Shown here: positions 27,228 through 36,278 of the stretch, piece after piece
Numbering within the stretch: the first letter of the stretch is position 1
Layout of the letters: each line of letters starts with the position of its first letter
Notes under the pieces: model-generated
Told to the model about the DNA's origin: nothing
The model's input: only the letters and a program-made list of their open reading frames with translations
The model's database searches: none
Program-made: the position numbers and the translations under genes
Assembly: GCA_041392805.1 (NCBI GenBank)
Contig: JAWKLJ010000002.1
Coordinates: 821,001-885,000, forward strand
DNA length: 64,000 bases
From: Saprospiraceae bacterium
GTDB lineage: Bacteria > Bacteroidota > Bacteroidia > Chitinophagales > Saprospiraceae
Direction of reading: 5' to 3'

Positions 27228-28475
27228 ATGTTAGAATCGGATATTTTTGTGTTGGGTGCTGGCCCCGGGGGTGTAGCTGCTGCTCTCAAACTTAGTTATT
27301 TGGGTATTCCATGCAGCATTGCTGATAAGGCGAAATTCCCTAGAGATAAGGTTTGCGGAGATGCCATTAGCGGCAAAGTAACCACCTTAATGAATCGCTT
27401 GGATCCAGCTATTTTAGCAAGGTTTCATGCCAGCCCTTTGCATGCAGATGTCTGGGGGATTCGGTTTTTGTCTCCGAATGAAAGCTTGCTAGATATTCCT
27501 TTCAAACAAAGTGAAAGCAGTGAAACGAACCACGCGCCTGGTTATGTTTGTAGGAGAATGGATTTTGATCATTTTTTGGTGGAGGAGTTGAAGCGACGAT
27601 CCAATGTAACCTTTTATGAAGAAACCCATGTTACTCAATTTGAACGGGTTACAGATGGCTGGTTGTTGTCAGATGATAAAGGCGATTTTCAACTCCATAC
27701 TAAATTATTGATTGTTGCGGATGGGGCTTATTCTCCCTTTGCACGTAAGATTGCGGGTTTGGAAAAAGACCATGCTCATTATGCAGCAGCCGTTCGGGCC
27801 TATTACTCTAATGTTGGTGGTTTGAGCAAGGAAGGTTACATTGAATTGCATTTCATTAAATCAATAATACCCGGTTATTTTTGGATCTTTCCATTGCCTG
27901 ATGGCGGAGCCAATGTCGGTGTTGGCATGAGGAGCGATATCCTGGCAAAGAAAAAGCTAAACCTCAAGGCTTGTCTGGAGGAAATCGTACAACAGCACCC
28001 CAAAATCAGCCCCAGGTTTAAGGAGGCGACCTTGGAGGGAAAGGCCATAGGCTATGGATTGCCCCTGGGGTCTAAAAAACGGATCATTTCAGGCGATCAT
28101 TATATGCTGGTAGGCGATGCTGGTCATTTGGTAGACCCGATGACCGGAGAAGGCATCGGTAATGCATTTTATAGTGGATTTATAGCTGCGGAACAAGCAC
28201 AAGAATGCCTAAAACAAAATGATTTTTCAGCGGAAATATTGAAAGCTTATGATGCCAGAATTGCCAGGGTGTTGGGATCGGAAATGAAATTGAGTTATCA
28301 ACTGCAAAAATTCATTTCCTTTCCCTGGGTTGCCAATGTGATGGGGTATATCATCAGTAGAAACCAGAAAACGATCATGGTTCTTTCACACATGTATACT
28401 GACTTCAAGCTGCGGGAGCAATTGGCTAAACCTTTGTTTTGGGTAAAAATGTACCTCGGATTGAATAAAAAATAG
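27228..28475 (+). CDS. Geranylgeranyl reductase / flavin-dependent oxidoreductase family protein
   Basis: A FAD-binding protein of 415 residues. The dinucleotide motif FVLGAGPGGVAAALKL lies at the very N-terminus, the PRDKVCGD motif at about residue 40 is characteristic of geranylgeranyl-reductase-type flavoproteins, and the second FAD motif is LVGDAGHLVDPMTGEGI. I chose the ATG at 27228. A longer frame begins with TTG at 27198 but would add ten non-family residues and start just after the terminator T-tract. Such enzymes saturate isoprenoid chains or act on lipids and quinones. The exact substrate is unknown. It ends directly against the convergent adhesin gene with no spacer. Confidence 0.85.
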   Translation: MLESDIFVLGAGPGGVAAALKLSYLGIPCSIADKAKFPRDKVCGDAISGKVTTLMNRLDPAILARFHASPLHADVWGIRFLSPNESLLDIPFKQSESSETNHAPGYVCRRMDFDHFLVEELKRRSNVTFYEETHVTQFERVTDGWLLSDDKGDFQLHTKLLIVADGAYSPFARKIAGLEKDHAHYAAAVRAYYSNVGGLSKEGYIELHFIKSIIPGYFWIFPLPDGGANVGVGMRSDILAKKKLNLKACLEEIVQQHPKISPRFKEATLEGKAIGYGLPLGSKKRIISGDHYMLVGDAGHLVDPMTGEGIGNAFYSGFIAAEQAQECLKQNDFSAEILKAYDARIARVLGSEMKLSYQLQKFISFPWVANVMGYIISRNQKTIMVLSHMYTDFKLREQLAKPLFWVKMYLGLNKK

Positions 28476-29768
28476 TTAATTCAAAATAATTTTCCCATCA
28501 TAAGCCTCTATCAGGATTAAAGGGCTTTCGCTATTGGCACCTTTGGTCATTGCTTTTATCTCAATTTCGTCATTTTTTTCTTTGTAATAAGTCGTCTCCA
28601 TAAGCGATTCGGGATACTGTAATTTACCGTATTTGGTGTGCGCTTGTAGTCGGTAGAGGGTAGAAGAAGAAAGTCCTAATTGGATATCAGAATATTTTCC
28701 TGTAAAATTGATGCCTTTGAGTGGGCCCGCAAATTTACCGATCGAAAAATTGTCGTCGTAGGAGTTTACATTTAGGCCATTTTTTAAGGTTCCAATCAAG
28801 TAGTCTGTATATTTAGAAGTAGCTGAAAGCATACCTACCGCTTCAACCTCTACTTTGTCATCGTACGATAATTCAAAACCGAGGGTGTTAATTTGTTCAA
28901 TCTTAAATTTGGTGTACTTGCTTTTGGCTTGGATATCATCACCCTTCTGGATGGTTATTTGGCTATCATACAAATCGAGGCGTCCATTTTTGAAATCTCC
29001 ACCAACAAAATCGGAGTACTTATCAATAATAGAAATATTACCACTGACATCCTTCCAATTGATTTTGTCGTCATAACTATTCATGGTCAGGTCCTGAGCC
29101 GTACCAAAATCCAGTTTTGAATATTTTGAGGTAAGATTAATGACTTTTCCATTGCCGAGGTTAAAGGTACAATCATAAAATTTTAGTTGAGCATTTTGAA
29201 AATTACCAATCGAACCTTTACTGTATTTTGTATCAATGGTAAACTGGCCATCAATATTTGCGGTCTGGAGGCGGCCATCATAAAGGATCACTTCCAGGTT
29301 TGTTTTGATATCATCCTTGATATTGATCTCATCATATTTGTTTTCCAGTTTGAGTTCTTCTAAATCAGGCACTTGTAGCGTGAAACTGATCTTTAGATCC
29401 TTTATTTGATTTAGCTTAGAACCGTCCTTGAATTTTAGGCTGATGATATCGTTTCGACTATTCCAATTCTCGATATCGAAGACGGTTTTAATTTGCACCT
29501 GGTCGCCATTTTCTGTAAATTCTACATCGAATTGTTTTTCCAGGAGGGGCATATCAGCGGGGTCCTTGGTTCTTGCCGATAAGGTGGCTACAAATTTGAC
29601 TTGTCCGTCGTTGCTTTTTTCTACATTAAGTGGACCATACCGATGGGTGACGATCACCTCTCGTTTACCTGAAAAGGACTTATTGATGGTTTTTTGTTGT
29701 TCTTCCTGTGCGCCCAAAGCCAAAGGAAGAAACAGCAATAGGAGCAGTATATTAAATGCGTTTTTCAT
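28476..29768 (-). CDS. Exported DUF4097-like putative adhesin (beta-helix)
   Basis: The 430-residue product has a signal peptide ending at LALGAQ. The body is a series of short beta-strand repeats, each ending in D/N-G-x or S-K-Y-x motifs (for example NKYDEINI, DTKYSKGSIGNF, TSKYSKLDFG, DKYSDFVGG, KSKYTKFKI, TGKYSDIQLG). This indicates a right-handed beta-helix of the putative adhesin DUF4097 type. It overlaps the anti-sigma gene by 17 bases and is third in the leftward sigma/anti-sigma/adhesin operon, an arrangement common in Bacteroidota and linked to envelope sensing. Its ligand is unknown. Confidence 0.75.
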   Translation of the reverse strand: MKNAFNILLLLLFLPLALGAQEEQQKTINKSFSGKREVIVTHRYGPLNVEKSNDGQVKFVATLSARTKDPADMPLLEKQFDVEFTENGDQVQIKTVFDIENWNSRNDIISLKFKDGSKLNQIKDLKISFTLQVPDLEELKLENKYDEINIKDDIKTNLEVILYDGRLQTANIDGQFTIDTKYSKGSIGNFQNAQLKFYDCTFNLGNGKVINLTSKYSKLDFGTAQDLTMNSYDDKINWKDVSGNISIIDKYSDFVGGDFKNGRLDLYDSQITIQKGDDIQAKSKYTKFKIEQINTLGFELSYDDKVEVEAVGMLSATSKYTDYLIGTLKNGLNVNSYDDNFSIGKFAGPLKGINFTGKYSDIQLGLSSSTLYRLQAHTKYGKLQYPESLMETTYYKEKNDEIEIKAMTKGANSESPLILIEAYDGKIILN

Positions 29769-30333
29769 TATTTTGTTTTTCTTGTTGATAATTTTTTTCC
29801 ATTTCTCTCGACAAACGCTCTAAAATCCGGATTTTGCGTTCATAATATTTAGTAAGGGTGTGAATAACCTCTTCTTTGGCTTGAAAACTAGGGAGATCTC
29901 TCAAAAATTCTCCATGTATTTCCTCAAGCTGGGCCAATTCCTCAAAGACTTCCTGAAAGGCCTTTTTGTCCAATTGGTCAAACCCGATTTCTGCTTCCTT
30001 TTGGTTAATCAATTGCATGTAACGAGCCTGCTCTTGGGCCAATTCACTTGAAAATTGGGCCAATTCGAAATCATTCTTTGACCTTTCCTTACCATTGCCA
30101 AGTGCCAGCCACAAGCCCATTCCGATAAACAAAGCCAGGCTAGCAGCTATGGTAAGTTTCCAATTGCGTCCTATGTTGAGTTGCCAGGGAGAGGCATTTG
30201 AAACAACAACCTTGAGCGGTTTATCTTTTTCCAATTCTCCTTCAATCCGCTCCCAGATAGCTGCTTGAGCTACTTTTTCTACCTCATCTAATTCCTCCCT
30301 ATTGTCTAAAATAAATGCTTCTAAAGGATTCAT
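29752..30333 (-). CDS. Membrane anti-sigma factor
   Basis: A Glu/Asp-rich cytoplasmic N-terminus of about 60 residues begins this 193-residue protein. One transmembrane helix follows (WKLTIAASLALFIGMGLWLAL, about residues 60-80), then a periplasmic helical domain predicted to form a coiled coil (residues 90-190). Its position directly after an ECF sigma gene and before an adhesin-like gene fits an anti-sigma role. The N-terminal part has no zinc motif, so it would be a non-ZAS type. Function is inferred mainly from context. Confidence 0.7.
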   Translation of the reverse strand: MNPLEAFILDNREELDEVEKVAQAAIWERIEGELEKDKPLKVVVSNASPWQLNIGRNWKLTIAASLALFIGMGLWLALGNGKERSKNDFELAQFSSELAQEQARYMQLINQKEAEIGFDQLDKKAFQEVFEELAQLEEIHGEFLRDLPSFQAKEEVIHTLTKYYERKIRILERLSREMEKNYQQEKQNNEKRI

Positions 30334-30401
30334 ATGTTTATGATAAAAGTTCTCTAATCAAGCCAGCTAATCGGTACACCTTTAAGCTGGCCAAGCAAAT
30401 G

Positions 30402-30950
30402 TCAGAAAAGTTGATTTTTAAGTGCTTGCTGTAAAAGTAAGCGGGCCCTTCTGTATTGGGTTTTGGAAGTAGAGACTGAAATATTCAAGATTTGTGCAAT
30501 TTCTTGGTGTTGGTACCCTTCCAAAAGATGTAAACTAAGGACCATTCTGCTTCCTGCTGGTAATTGTTTGATGGCGTCGTGTATTTTTTGAATATCGAAA
30601 ACCATCTTTTGCTCCGGTGTAGAGACATCCTCCAGTGCTGTTCCCACAAATTCATCCGTGAATACCAGTTTTTCCTTTTTGCGAAGGTGGCTAAGGGTCG
30701 TATTGATCGTAATCCGTTTGATCCATGCCCCTAAGCTGGATTCCCCTTTGAAGTGGTCTAGGTATTGAAAAACTTTTATAAAGCTTTCCTGAACAATATC
30801 TTCTGTGGCAGCCGTATCTGGTATCATTCGGATGACCAAATGGTACATTGCTTTGATGTATTTATTATACAATTGGCGTTGTGCTTGTCTTTCTTTTTGC
30901 AAACAAGCCTGAACTAGTTGGTGATCTTCCTCGGTCAGATATGCTGTCAC
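30402..30950 (-). CDS. ECF sigma-70 factor
   Basis: A canonical ECF sigma factor of 182 residues. Region 2 includes YNKYIKAMYHLV and the conserved TEDIVQESFIKVF core; ESSLGAWIKRITINTTLSHLRKK forms region 2.3-2.4 with the promoter-melting aromatic/basic residues. Region 4 (PAGSRMVLSLHLLEGYQHQEIAQILNIS) contains the helix-turn-helix that contacts the -35 element. It heads the leftward operon with the anti-sigma factor and adhesin. Autoregulation is likely but no promoter motif was identified for it. Confidence 0.92.
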   Translation of the reverse strand: MTAYLTEEDHQLVQACLQKERQAQRQLYNKYIKAMYHLVIRMIPDTAATEDIVQESFIKVFQYLDHFKGESSLGAWIKRITINTTLSHLRKKEKLVFTDEFVGTALEDVSTPEQKMVFDIQKIHDAIKQLPAGSRMVLSLHLLEGYQHQEIAQILNISVSTSKTQYRRARLLLQQALKNQLF

Positions 30951-31247
30951 TTGAGAATTTTACTTTAAAGATGCGGTGGCTTGGCCAGGGTTGGAAAAAA
31001 AATATTTTTTTTTCAAAGAAATTTATTTGTCATTACGATTTAAAAAACCGCAATTTAAGTGCGGAAAGTGTTGTAAATGCTGGACTTTTATTTGTTTTTT
31101 GCTTAAATTTCCGACTGGAAGCCTAAAAAAAATAAAAATTTAGCAATTCTTTAACAGGCGCCATACAACACATTGGAGATTTTGAGCGTCTAATATATAA
31201 AGCAAAGGGAAATAGATTAAAAAAAATATATTTCCATTAGCAACAAA

Positions 31248-31261
31248 GTGATGTAAATCAC
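31248..31261. promoter_or_regulatory. Crp/Fnr-like palindromic site
   Basis: GTGA-N6-TCAC, extended to GTGAT-GTAA-ATCAC, fits the general Crp/Fnr operator form. It lies in the divergent region between the sigma operon and msrBA. This is a pattern match without a known regulator. Confidence 0.35.
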
Positions 31262-31329
31262 GTAAGGATATATATCATCAATTCGCAATACGTTGGCTTA
31301 AGTTTCATAAACTAGTGAGTGTAAAGTGG

Positions 31330-31361
31330 CAACTGCCCGATCGGGCAGTTGTTTTTTTTTT
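31330..31361 (+). terminator. Orphan intrinsic terminator upstream of msrBA
   Basis: A perfect 22-base palindrome (31330-31351, core ACTGCCCGATCGGGCAGT) is followed by ten T residues, which orients it on the + strand. No + strand gene precedes it within 2.8 kb, so it must end an unannotated small RNA or lie in the msrBA leader. Confidence 0.75.
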
Positions 31362-31445
31362 GCACATTGCCCATCGAACACCTCAACTTTGTTTTTCCTA
31401 TTCTGTTATTAAAGTTTATTACTTCACAAAAATTAGGAGCGAACC

Positions 31446-32309
31446 TTGGACAAGCGAAATCCTCTTTCCACAGAAGAAGCGCGCGTTATTTTAAATAAAG
31501 GCACTGAGCGGGCTTTTACAGGCGAATATTGGGATCACAAAATTGATGGCGTATACATTTGCCGACAGTGTGAGGCGCCATTGTATGACGCCAAAGCTAA
31601 ATTTGATTCCGGTTGCGGGTGGCCAAGCTTTGATGACGAACTTCCAGGCGCTGTCAAGCGCCACATCGATGCAGATGGTCGACGCACTGAAATTGTTTGT
31701 GCCAATTGTGATGGCCACTTGGGGCATGTTTTTATTGGGGAGCGAATGACCGAAAAAAATACGCGCCATTGTGTGAACTCCCTTTCCATGAAATTTATCA
31801 ACCGGGCGAAATGGGAAGAGCTCAAACCTGCAGAAAAGGTAGTAGAAAAGGCGGTATTTGCAGCAGGTTGTTTTTGGAGCAAAGAGTATACCTTTAGTCG
31901 CATAACAGGTGTTGTCGCTACCCGTGTAGGCTTTACAGGAGGCCATACTACCTCACCCACTTACCAGGAGGTTTGCAACAAAACCACGGGACATGCCGAA
32001 GCAGTGGAGGTGACTTACGACCCGAGTATCCTATCATTTGAGGAACTGGCCCGCCTGTTTTTCGAAATGCATGATCCCACCATTGACCGACGGGAGAAGG
32101 GGGGACAATACCGATCCGCTATTTTTTACCAAGACGAATCACAAAAGAAAATAGCCGAGCAATTAATCCAAACACTGCAGGCCAAGGGGTATGACGTGGT
32201 TACCCAACTAGAAGCGGCTGCTATCTTTTGGAGTGCCGATGCTCGCCACCAAAAGTACTGCGATAGCCACGGTTTAACACCTACATCGCATCGGGAAGCG
32301 CGATTTTAA
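31446..32309 (+). CDS. msrBA: Bifunctional methionine sulfoxide reductase B/A
   Basis: An MsrB-MsrA fusion of 287 residues that repairs both R and S forms of methionine sulfoxide. In MsrB (about 1-125) the zinc cysteines are C39/C42 (CRQC) and C85/C88 (CANC), and the catalytic Cys is C109 in RHCVNS. In MsrA (about 134-287) the nucleophile is C142 in GCFW, with FTGGHT and YDP nearby. No signal peptide, so cytoplasmic. The start is TTG at 31446: an in-frame stop lies just upstream at 31434-31436, the family alignment begins at once (NPLSTEEARVILNKGTE), and an AGGAG at 31434-31438 forms a rare, well-placed ribosome binding site. The last resolving Cys may be in KYCDSHG. Confidence 0.93.
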   Translation: MDKRNPLSTEEARVILNKGTERAFTGEYWDHKIDGVYICRQCEAPLYDAKAKFDSGCGWPSFDDELPGAVKRHIDADGRRTEIVCANCDGHLGHVFIGERMTEKNTRHCVNSLSMKFINRAKWEELKPAEKVVEKAVFAAGCFWSKEYTFSRITGVVATRVGFTGGHTTSPTYQEVCNKTTGHAEAVEVTYDPSILSFEELARLFFEMHDPTIDRREKGGQYRSAIFYQDESQKKIAEQLIQTLQAKGYDVVTQLEAAAIFWSADARHQKYCDSHGLTPTSHREARF

Positions 32310-32320
32310 CATAGGGTCTC

Positions 32321-33160
32321 TTAGAACCTGGGACATCCAATAACGGGTTTTCCCTGGTAATAATAAAAGGAAGAACTAAATCGATAAGCGAGGGTAACCC
32401 CAGCCATATAATACCAGTCTTTGGCAGGGTTGCCTCTGACTTTTACACTCAGTACATCAGTCGTACTTTCATCCAAACCAGGAAGACTTAGTTTAGCGGC
32501 AAGTGTTCCATTTCCTCTTTTAATATCATTGTATAGAAACTGGGTACCACTCACATCATCCAGGTAATCGGTAAAAAGCTTGCGGGCACTTAGTTCAAAG
32601 CTGATGGTCATGTGTTTACTCAATTGAAGGCGAAGGCCACCCCCCATTGGAATACCCACCTGCGTGCGTGAATAAGGTTTCTCAAAACCTGGCAGTCCTT
32701 GTCCCTCGGTGCCCAAAGGTTGTAGGTTGATCCACTGCCCTTCGAAAGGGGCCTGTGGATTAAAATGGAAGATATTGAATCCACCCAAGAAATAAGGTGT
32801 AACAGCAAAAAATCCCTCCCCAGGTTTCCAATAGGCGAAGTTCCATTCGAGGACACCATAAAATTCGAGGATGCTACTTCGAAAGGTAATCCGACGTTCA
32901 CGGGTAGAGACCCGCAGGGTATCACTGCCTGAAACCATCCCACTATTCAAACCAAATCGGACAGAATATTTTTGTTCAGGCAACAACCGGACGGAAAAGC
33001 CTATAGCCGGATGAAAAGTTTTGAAATAATCTTTGTACGCAGAAGGCGAAATATCTCCATCATAAAAAGAGGTGCCAAAAAAAAGGCCAAAGTCAGCTGA
33101 TTGTGCAAAGGAGTGTTGAATCCCCAGCAAAAAGGAGAATAGGAGTAATTTTTTTTTCAT
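32321..33160 (-). CDS. DUF6089-family outer-membrane beta-barrel protein
   Basis: The signal peptide of this 279-residue protein ends at QHSFAQ. The N-terminus (DFGLFFGTSFYDGDISPS) and the DYFKTFHPAIGFSVR continuation match the Bacteroidota DUF6089 family, a predicted outer-membrane barrel of unknown function. Alternating strands and aromatic ends continue to the C-terminus. It is divergent from cysC and convergent with msrBA (12 bases apart). No functional link to sulfur genes is known. Confidence 0.78.
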   Translation of the reverse strand: MKKKLLLFSFLLGIQHSFAQSADFGLFFGTSFYDGDISPSAYKDYFKTFHPAIGFSVRLLPEQKYSVRFGLNSGMVSGSDTLRVSTRERRITFRSSILEFYGVLEWNFAYWKPGEGFFAVTPYFLGGFNIFHFNPQAPFEGQWINLQPLGTEGQGLPGFEKPYSRTQVGIPMGGGLRLQLSKHMTISFELSARKLFTDYLDDVSGTQFLYNDIKRGNGTLAAKLSLPGLDESTTDVLSVKVRGNPAKDWYYMAGVTLAYRFSSSFYYYQGKPVIGCPRF

Positions 33161-33283
33161 GGGACTTTACTCGCTTTTGGGATAAGTAAATGAAAATAAC
33201 GTAATTGACTACGAATTTATTGACAATTGCTAGGGTTTGTATGCCACAAATGTAAGATGTGTTTTTCGATTTTTAGTTATGAG

Positions 33284-33314
33284 TTTCCTTTTTTTCAATA
33301 AAACGCTAACTTTG
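33284..33314 (+). promoter_or_regulatory. Candidate promoter upstream of the cys operon
   Basis: TTTC at 33284-33287, then 19 bases, then TAACTTTG at 33307-33314, an exact -7 element with one change in the -33 element. A terminator hairpin begins only about 9 bases after the -7 element, so transcripts from here would terminate at once unless the hairpin is bypassed. Confidence 0.4.
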
Positions 33315-33322
33315 GCCCGCCT

Positions 33323-33355
33323 AACCAAACCTAGACCAAGATGGGTTTGGTTTTT
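33323..33355 (+). terminator. Intrinsic terminator in the cysC leader region
   Basis: A perfect 9-bp stem AACCAAACC/GGTTTGGTT with a 12-base loop is followed by TTTTTCTTTT. It lies 88 bases before the TTG start of cysC, in a divergent region with no + strand gene upstream. This suggests attenuation of the sulfate operon or a small RNA. Confidence 0.65.
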
Positions 33356-33442
33356 CTTTTGTAGCCCTTCGTACAATCGAAAACCACTTTCAACTTTAGC
33401 AAAGGACATTTTGTTAATAACCGATAAAACTTTAGTTACGCT

Positions 33443-34042
33443 TTGGCAGATAATAATATACATCCCATATTCGATCGCTTGTTAAGCCGGGAGGAACGCG
33501 AGCAAAGGCTAGGACAAAGAGGTAAAGTGCTTTGGTTGACGGGCTTATCAGGTTCCGGGAAAAGTACCATTGCCCAACATTTGGAACGGCGATTATTTGC
33601 TGCCGGTTTTTTCCCTCAAGTGTTGGATGGCGATAATATCCGAACAGGCATAAATAAAAACCTGGGCTTTAGTGTAGAAGATCGGACAGAAAATATTCGA
33701 AGGATTGCGGAAGTTGCCCGGCTATATGCCCATAGCGGGCTTATTGTTCTGGCTTCTTTTATCAGCCCTACCCGTGACATTCGGCTCCTAGCCAGGGATA
33801 TTATCGGAACCGAGGATTTTCTGGAAATTTATGTCAATGCACCAATAGAAGCCTGTGAGCGTAGGGATGTCAAAGGATTATATGAAAAAGCCCGTCGTGG
33901 AGAAATCAAGGGCTTTACGGGGATTGATTCACCCTATGAGGCTCCCGAAGCTCCTTTTATGGAAATTCGGACAGACCAATTGGATTTGGAGACATCGGTG
34001 ACCCAGCTTTTTGATGCGCTCCAAACGATCATTAAATTATAA
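33443..34042 (+). CDS. cysC: Adenylylsulfate (APS) kinase
   Basis: CysC phosphorylates APS to PAPS. The P-loop GLSGSGKST is at residues 34-42, followed by the family motif DGDNIRTGINKNLGFS and the RTENIRRIAEVA helix; FISPTRDIR and KGLYEKARRGEIKGFTG complete the active site. The 199 residues are full length. The start is TTG at 33443, because the upstream frame closes at 33425-33427 and the family N-terminus (NNIHPIF) begins immediately. cysD follows after 33 bases. Since no PAPS reductase is present here, PAPS may feed either assimilation elsewhere or sulfotransferases; this cannot be decided. Confidence 0.93.
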   Translation: MADNNIHPIFDRLLSREEREQRLGQRGKVLWLTGLSGSGKSTIAQHLERRLFAAGFFPQVLDGDNIRTGINKNLGFSVEDRTENIRRIAEVARLYAHSGLIVLASFISPTRDIRLLARDIIGTEDFLEIYVNAPIEACERRDVKGLYEKARRGEIKGFTGIDSPYEAPEAPFMEIRTDQLDLETSVTQLFDALQTIIKL

Positions 34043-34075
34043 TTTATTCATATATAACGAATTAAATTTTTTCCC

Positions 34076-34978
34076 ATGAGTTACCATCTCAATCATTTGA
34101 AAGAACTCGAAGCGGAATCTATCTTTATTTTAAGAGAAGTAGCAGCGCAGTTTGAGAATCCCGTGCTGATGTTTTCGGGGGGTAAGGATTCCATTCTCAT
34201 GACCCACCTGGCCATGAAGGCCTTTTATCCAGCAAAAGTCCCATTTCCTTTATTACATATAGATACAGGTCACAATTTTCCAGAAACGATCACCTACCGG
34301 GATTATTTGGTTGATAAAATAGGTGCCAGATTGATTGTCGGTTCGGTACAAGAAGCCATTGATAAAGGGATGGTCGTTGAGGAAAAAGGCTATAATGCTA
34401 GCCGTAATTTTCTTCAGACGGTGACCTTGCTGGAAGCCCTAGAGGTAGGAAAATACGACGCTGCCTTAGGTGGCGGCAGACGGGACGAGGAAAAAGCCAG
34501 GGCCAAAGAGCGTTTTTTCTCTCACAGAGACGAATTTGGCCAATGGGATCCTAAAAATCAGCGGCCTGAATTATGGAACTTATTTAATGGGAAAAAGCAT
34601 TTCGGCGAGCATTTTCGGGTATTTCCCATTAGCAATTGGACAGAGTTGGATGTTTGGCAGTATCTAGCCATAGAGGAGGTGGAGTTGCCTAGTTTGTATT
34701 TTGCGCATAAGCGAAATGTCTTTTTTAGGGATGGTAATTATATGGCTGATTCACCTTTTATTATGAAACGGCCAGAGGAAGAAGTCATAGAAATGACTGT
34801 TCGTTGCCGAACCATCGGGGATGTGACTTGTACCGGGGTATGGCCATCTGAGGCAGCCACCATTGAGGAAATAATTATGGAAGTATCCACTGCTCGAAAA
34901 ACGGAAAGGGGCGGTAGGTCGGACGATAAACGCTCTGAGACGGCGATGGAAGATCGCAAAAAACAGGGATATTTTTAA
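34076..34978 (+). CDS. cysD: Sulfate adenylyltransferase subunit 2
   Basis: CysD forms APS from sulfate and ATP, powered by GTP hydrolysis in CysN. The 300-residue sequence has the PP-loop FSGGKDSILMTHLA, DTGHNFPET, and GGRRDEEKARAKER with the arginine-rich loop of the family. The C-terminal ERGGRSDDKR is typical. It is the middle gene of cysC-cysD-cysN, with spacings of 33 and 43 bases. Confidence 0.95.
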   Translation: MSYHLNHLKELEAESIFILREVAAQFENPVLMFSGGKDSILMTHLAMKAFYPAKVPFPLLHIDTGHNFPETITYRDYLVDKIGARLIVGSVQEAIDKGMVVEEKGYNASRNFLQTVTLLEALEVGKYDAALGGGRRDEEKARAKERFFSHRDEFGQWDPKNQRPELWNLFNGKKHFGEHFRVFPISNWTELDVWQYLAIEEVELPSLYFAHKRNVFFRDGNYMADSPFIMKRPEEEVIEMTVRCRTIGDVTCTGVWPSEAATIEEIIMEVSTARKTERGGRSDDKRSETAMEDRKKQGYF

Positions 34979-35021
34979 AGTCTATCTCCTTCTTTAAAAT
35001 CATCGATTTAAAGCCTGATTT

Positions 35022-36278
35022 ATGGATTTTCAAGACAATGAATTATTGCGATTTACGACTGCGGGAAGCGTGGATGATGGCAAAAGTACCCTCATCGGTC
35101 GTTTATTATATGATAGCAAATCTATTTTCGAAGACCAATACGAAGCCGTGAAGGCTACCAGTGAAAAAAGGGGAGAAGAGGGGGTGAACTTTGCCTTATT
35201 GACCGATGGCTTAAAAGCCGAACGCGAGCAAGGCATTACCATTGATGTAGCTTACCGCTATTTTTCTACCCCTAAGCGAAAATTTATCATTGCCGATACG
35301 CCCGGCCATATTCAGTATACCCGAAACATGGTCACCGGCGCTTCTACTGCCAACGTGGCGCTCATTCTTATCGATGCCAGAAAAGGCATTTTGGAGCAAA
35401 CCCGTCGACATGCCTTCATCTCTTCCTTACTGCAAATCCCTCACTTGGTCATTTGTATAAATAAGATGGATTTGGTGGATTACAAAGAGGATGTTTATAA
35501 CAAAATCAAGGAGGATTTTTCTGCATTTTCGTATAAGTTGGATGTCAAGGATGTTCATTTTATTCCCATTTCTGCTTTGAAGGGAGATAATGTGGTAGAC
35601 CCTTCTACCAATATGCCTTGGTACCAGGGCGGGACCTTATTATATGCCCTAGAAAATGTTCATATTGGCAGTGATCACAACCTTATTGATTGCCGCTTTC
35701 CGGTGCAACACGTCATTCGCCCATACACCGATGAATTTCATGATTATCGGGGTTATGCAGGGCGGGTAGCAGGTGGTATTTTCAAAAAGGGGGATAAAGT
35801 GATGTTGTTGCCAACTGGTTTTACCACGACCATCGCCAAAATCGACACGTATGATGGGGAAATAGAGGAAGCCTATCCACCGATGTCTGTAACGATGTTG
35901 CTGGAGGAGAATTTCGATTTAAGCCGCGGAGATATGATTGTACGGGAAAATAACCAGCCCAAAGTTACACAAGATATTGAGGTCATGATTTGTTGGTTTA
36001 GCGAACGCCCCTTGCAAGTCAGAGGGAAGTATATTATTATGCATACCACCCAGGAGGTTCGCTGTATTATTAAAGATATTCGATACAAATTAGACATTAA
36101 TACCTTGCACCGCAATGAGGAAGATAAGATGATCCAAATGAATGATATTGCACGTATCCAATTGCGAACGACCAAACCCTTATTTGTCGATGATTATCGT
36201 CGAAATAGAAATACCGGTAGCTTAATTTTTGTGGATGAAGGGACAAATGAGACGGTTGGAGCAGGGATGATTATTTAA
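35022..36278 (+). CDS. cysN: Sulfate adenylyltransferase subunit 1 (GTPase)
   Basis: The 418-residue translation-factor-like GTPase shows G1 SVDDGKST, the G2 region REQGITID, G3 DTPGH and G4 NKMD, then beta-barrel domains 2 and 3. It is shorter than the proteobacterial proteins and has no C-terminal CysC fusion, consistent with the separate cysC gene in the same operon. The reading ends ATT-ATT-TAA; the stop codon itself is one copy of the 3-bp target duplication of the repeat element that starts at the next base. The protein is therefore intact. Confidence 0.95.
   Translation: MDFQDNELLRFTTAGSVDDGKSTLIGRLLYDSKSIFEDQYEAVKATSEKRGEEGVNFALLTDGLKAEREQGITIDVAYRYFSTPKRKFIIADTPGHIQYTRNMVTGASTANVALILIDARKGILEQTRRHAFISSLLQIPHLVICINKMDLVDYKEDVYNKIKEDFSAFSYKLDVKDVHFIPISALKGDNVVDPSTNMPWYQGGTLLYALENVHIGSDHNLIDCRFPVQHVIRPYTDEFHDYRGYAGRVAGGIFKKGDKVMLLPTGFTTTIAKIDTYDGEIEEAYPPMSVTMLLEENFDLSRGDMIVRENNQPKVTQDIEVMICWFSERPLQVRGKYIIMHTTQEVRCIIKDIRYKLDINTLHRNEEDKMIQMNDIARIQLRTTKPLFVDDYRRNRNTGSLIFVDEGTNETVGAGMII

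Larger units (their letters stand above)
30951..31445. other. 495-base divergent intergenic region
   Basis: No gene was found. It is very AT-rich and holds a Crp/Fnr-like palindrome (31248-31261) and a perfect terminator hairpin (31330-31361). A weak promoter-like pair (TTTG at 31359-31362, CAACTTTG at 31384-31391, spacing 21) lies just after the terminator and could serve msrBA. Confidence 0.5.
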
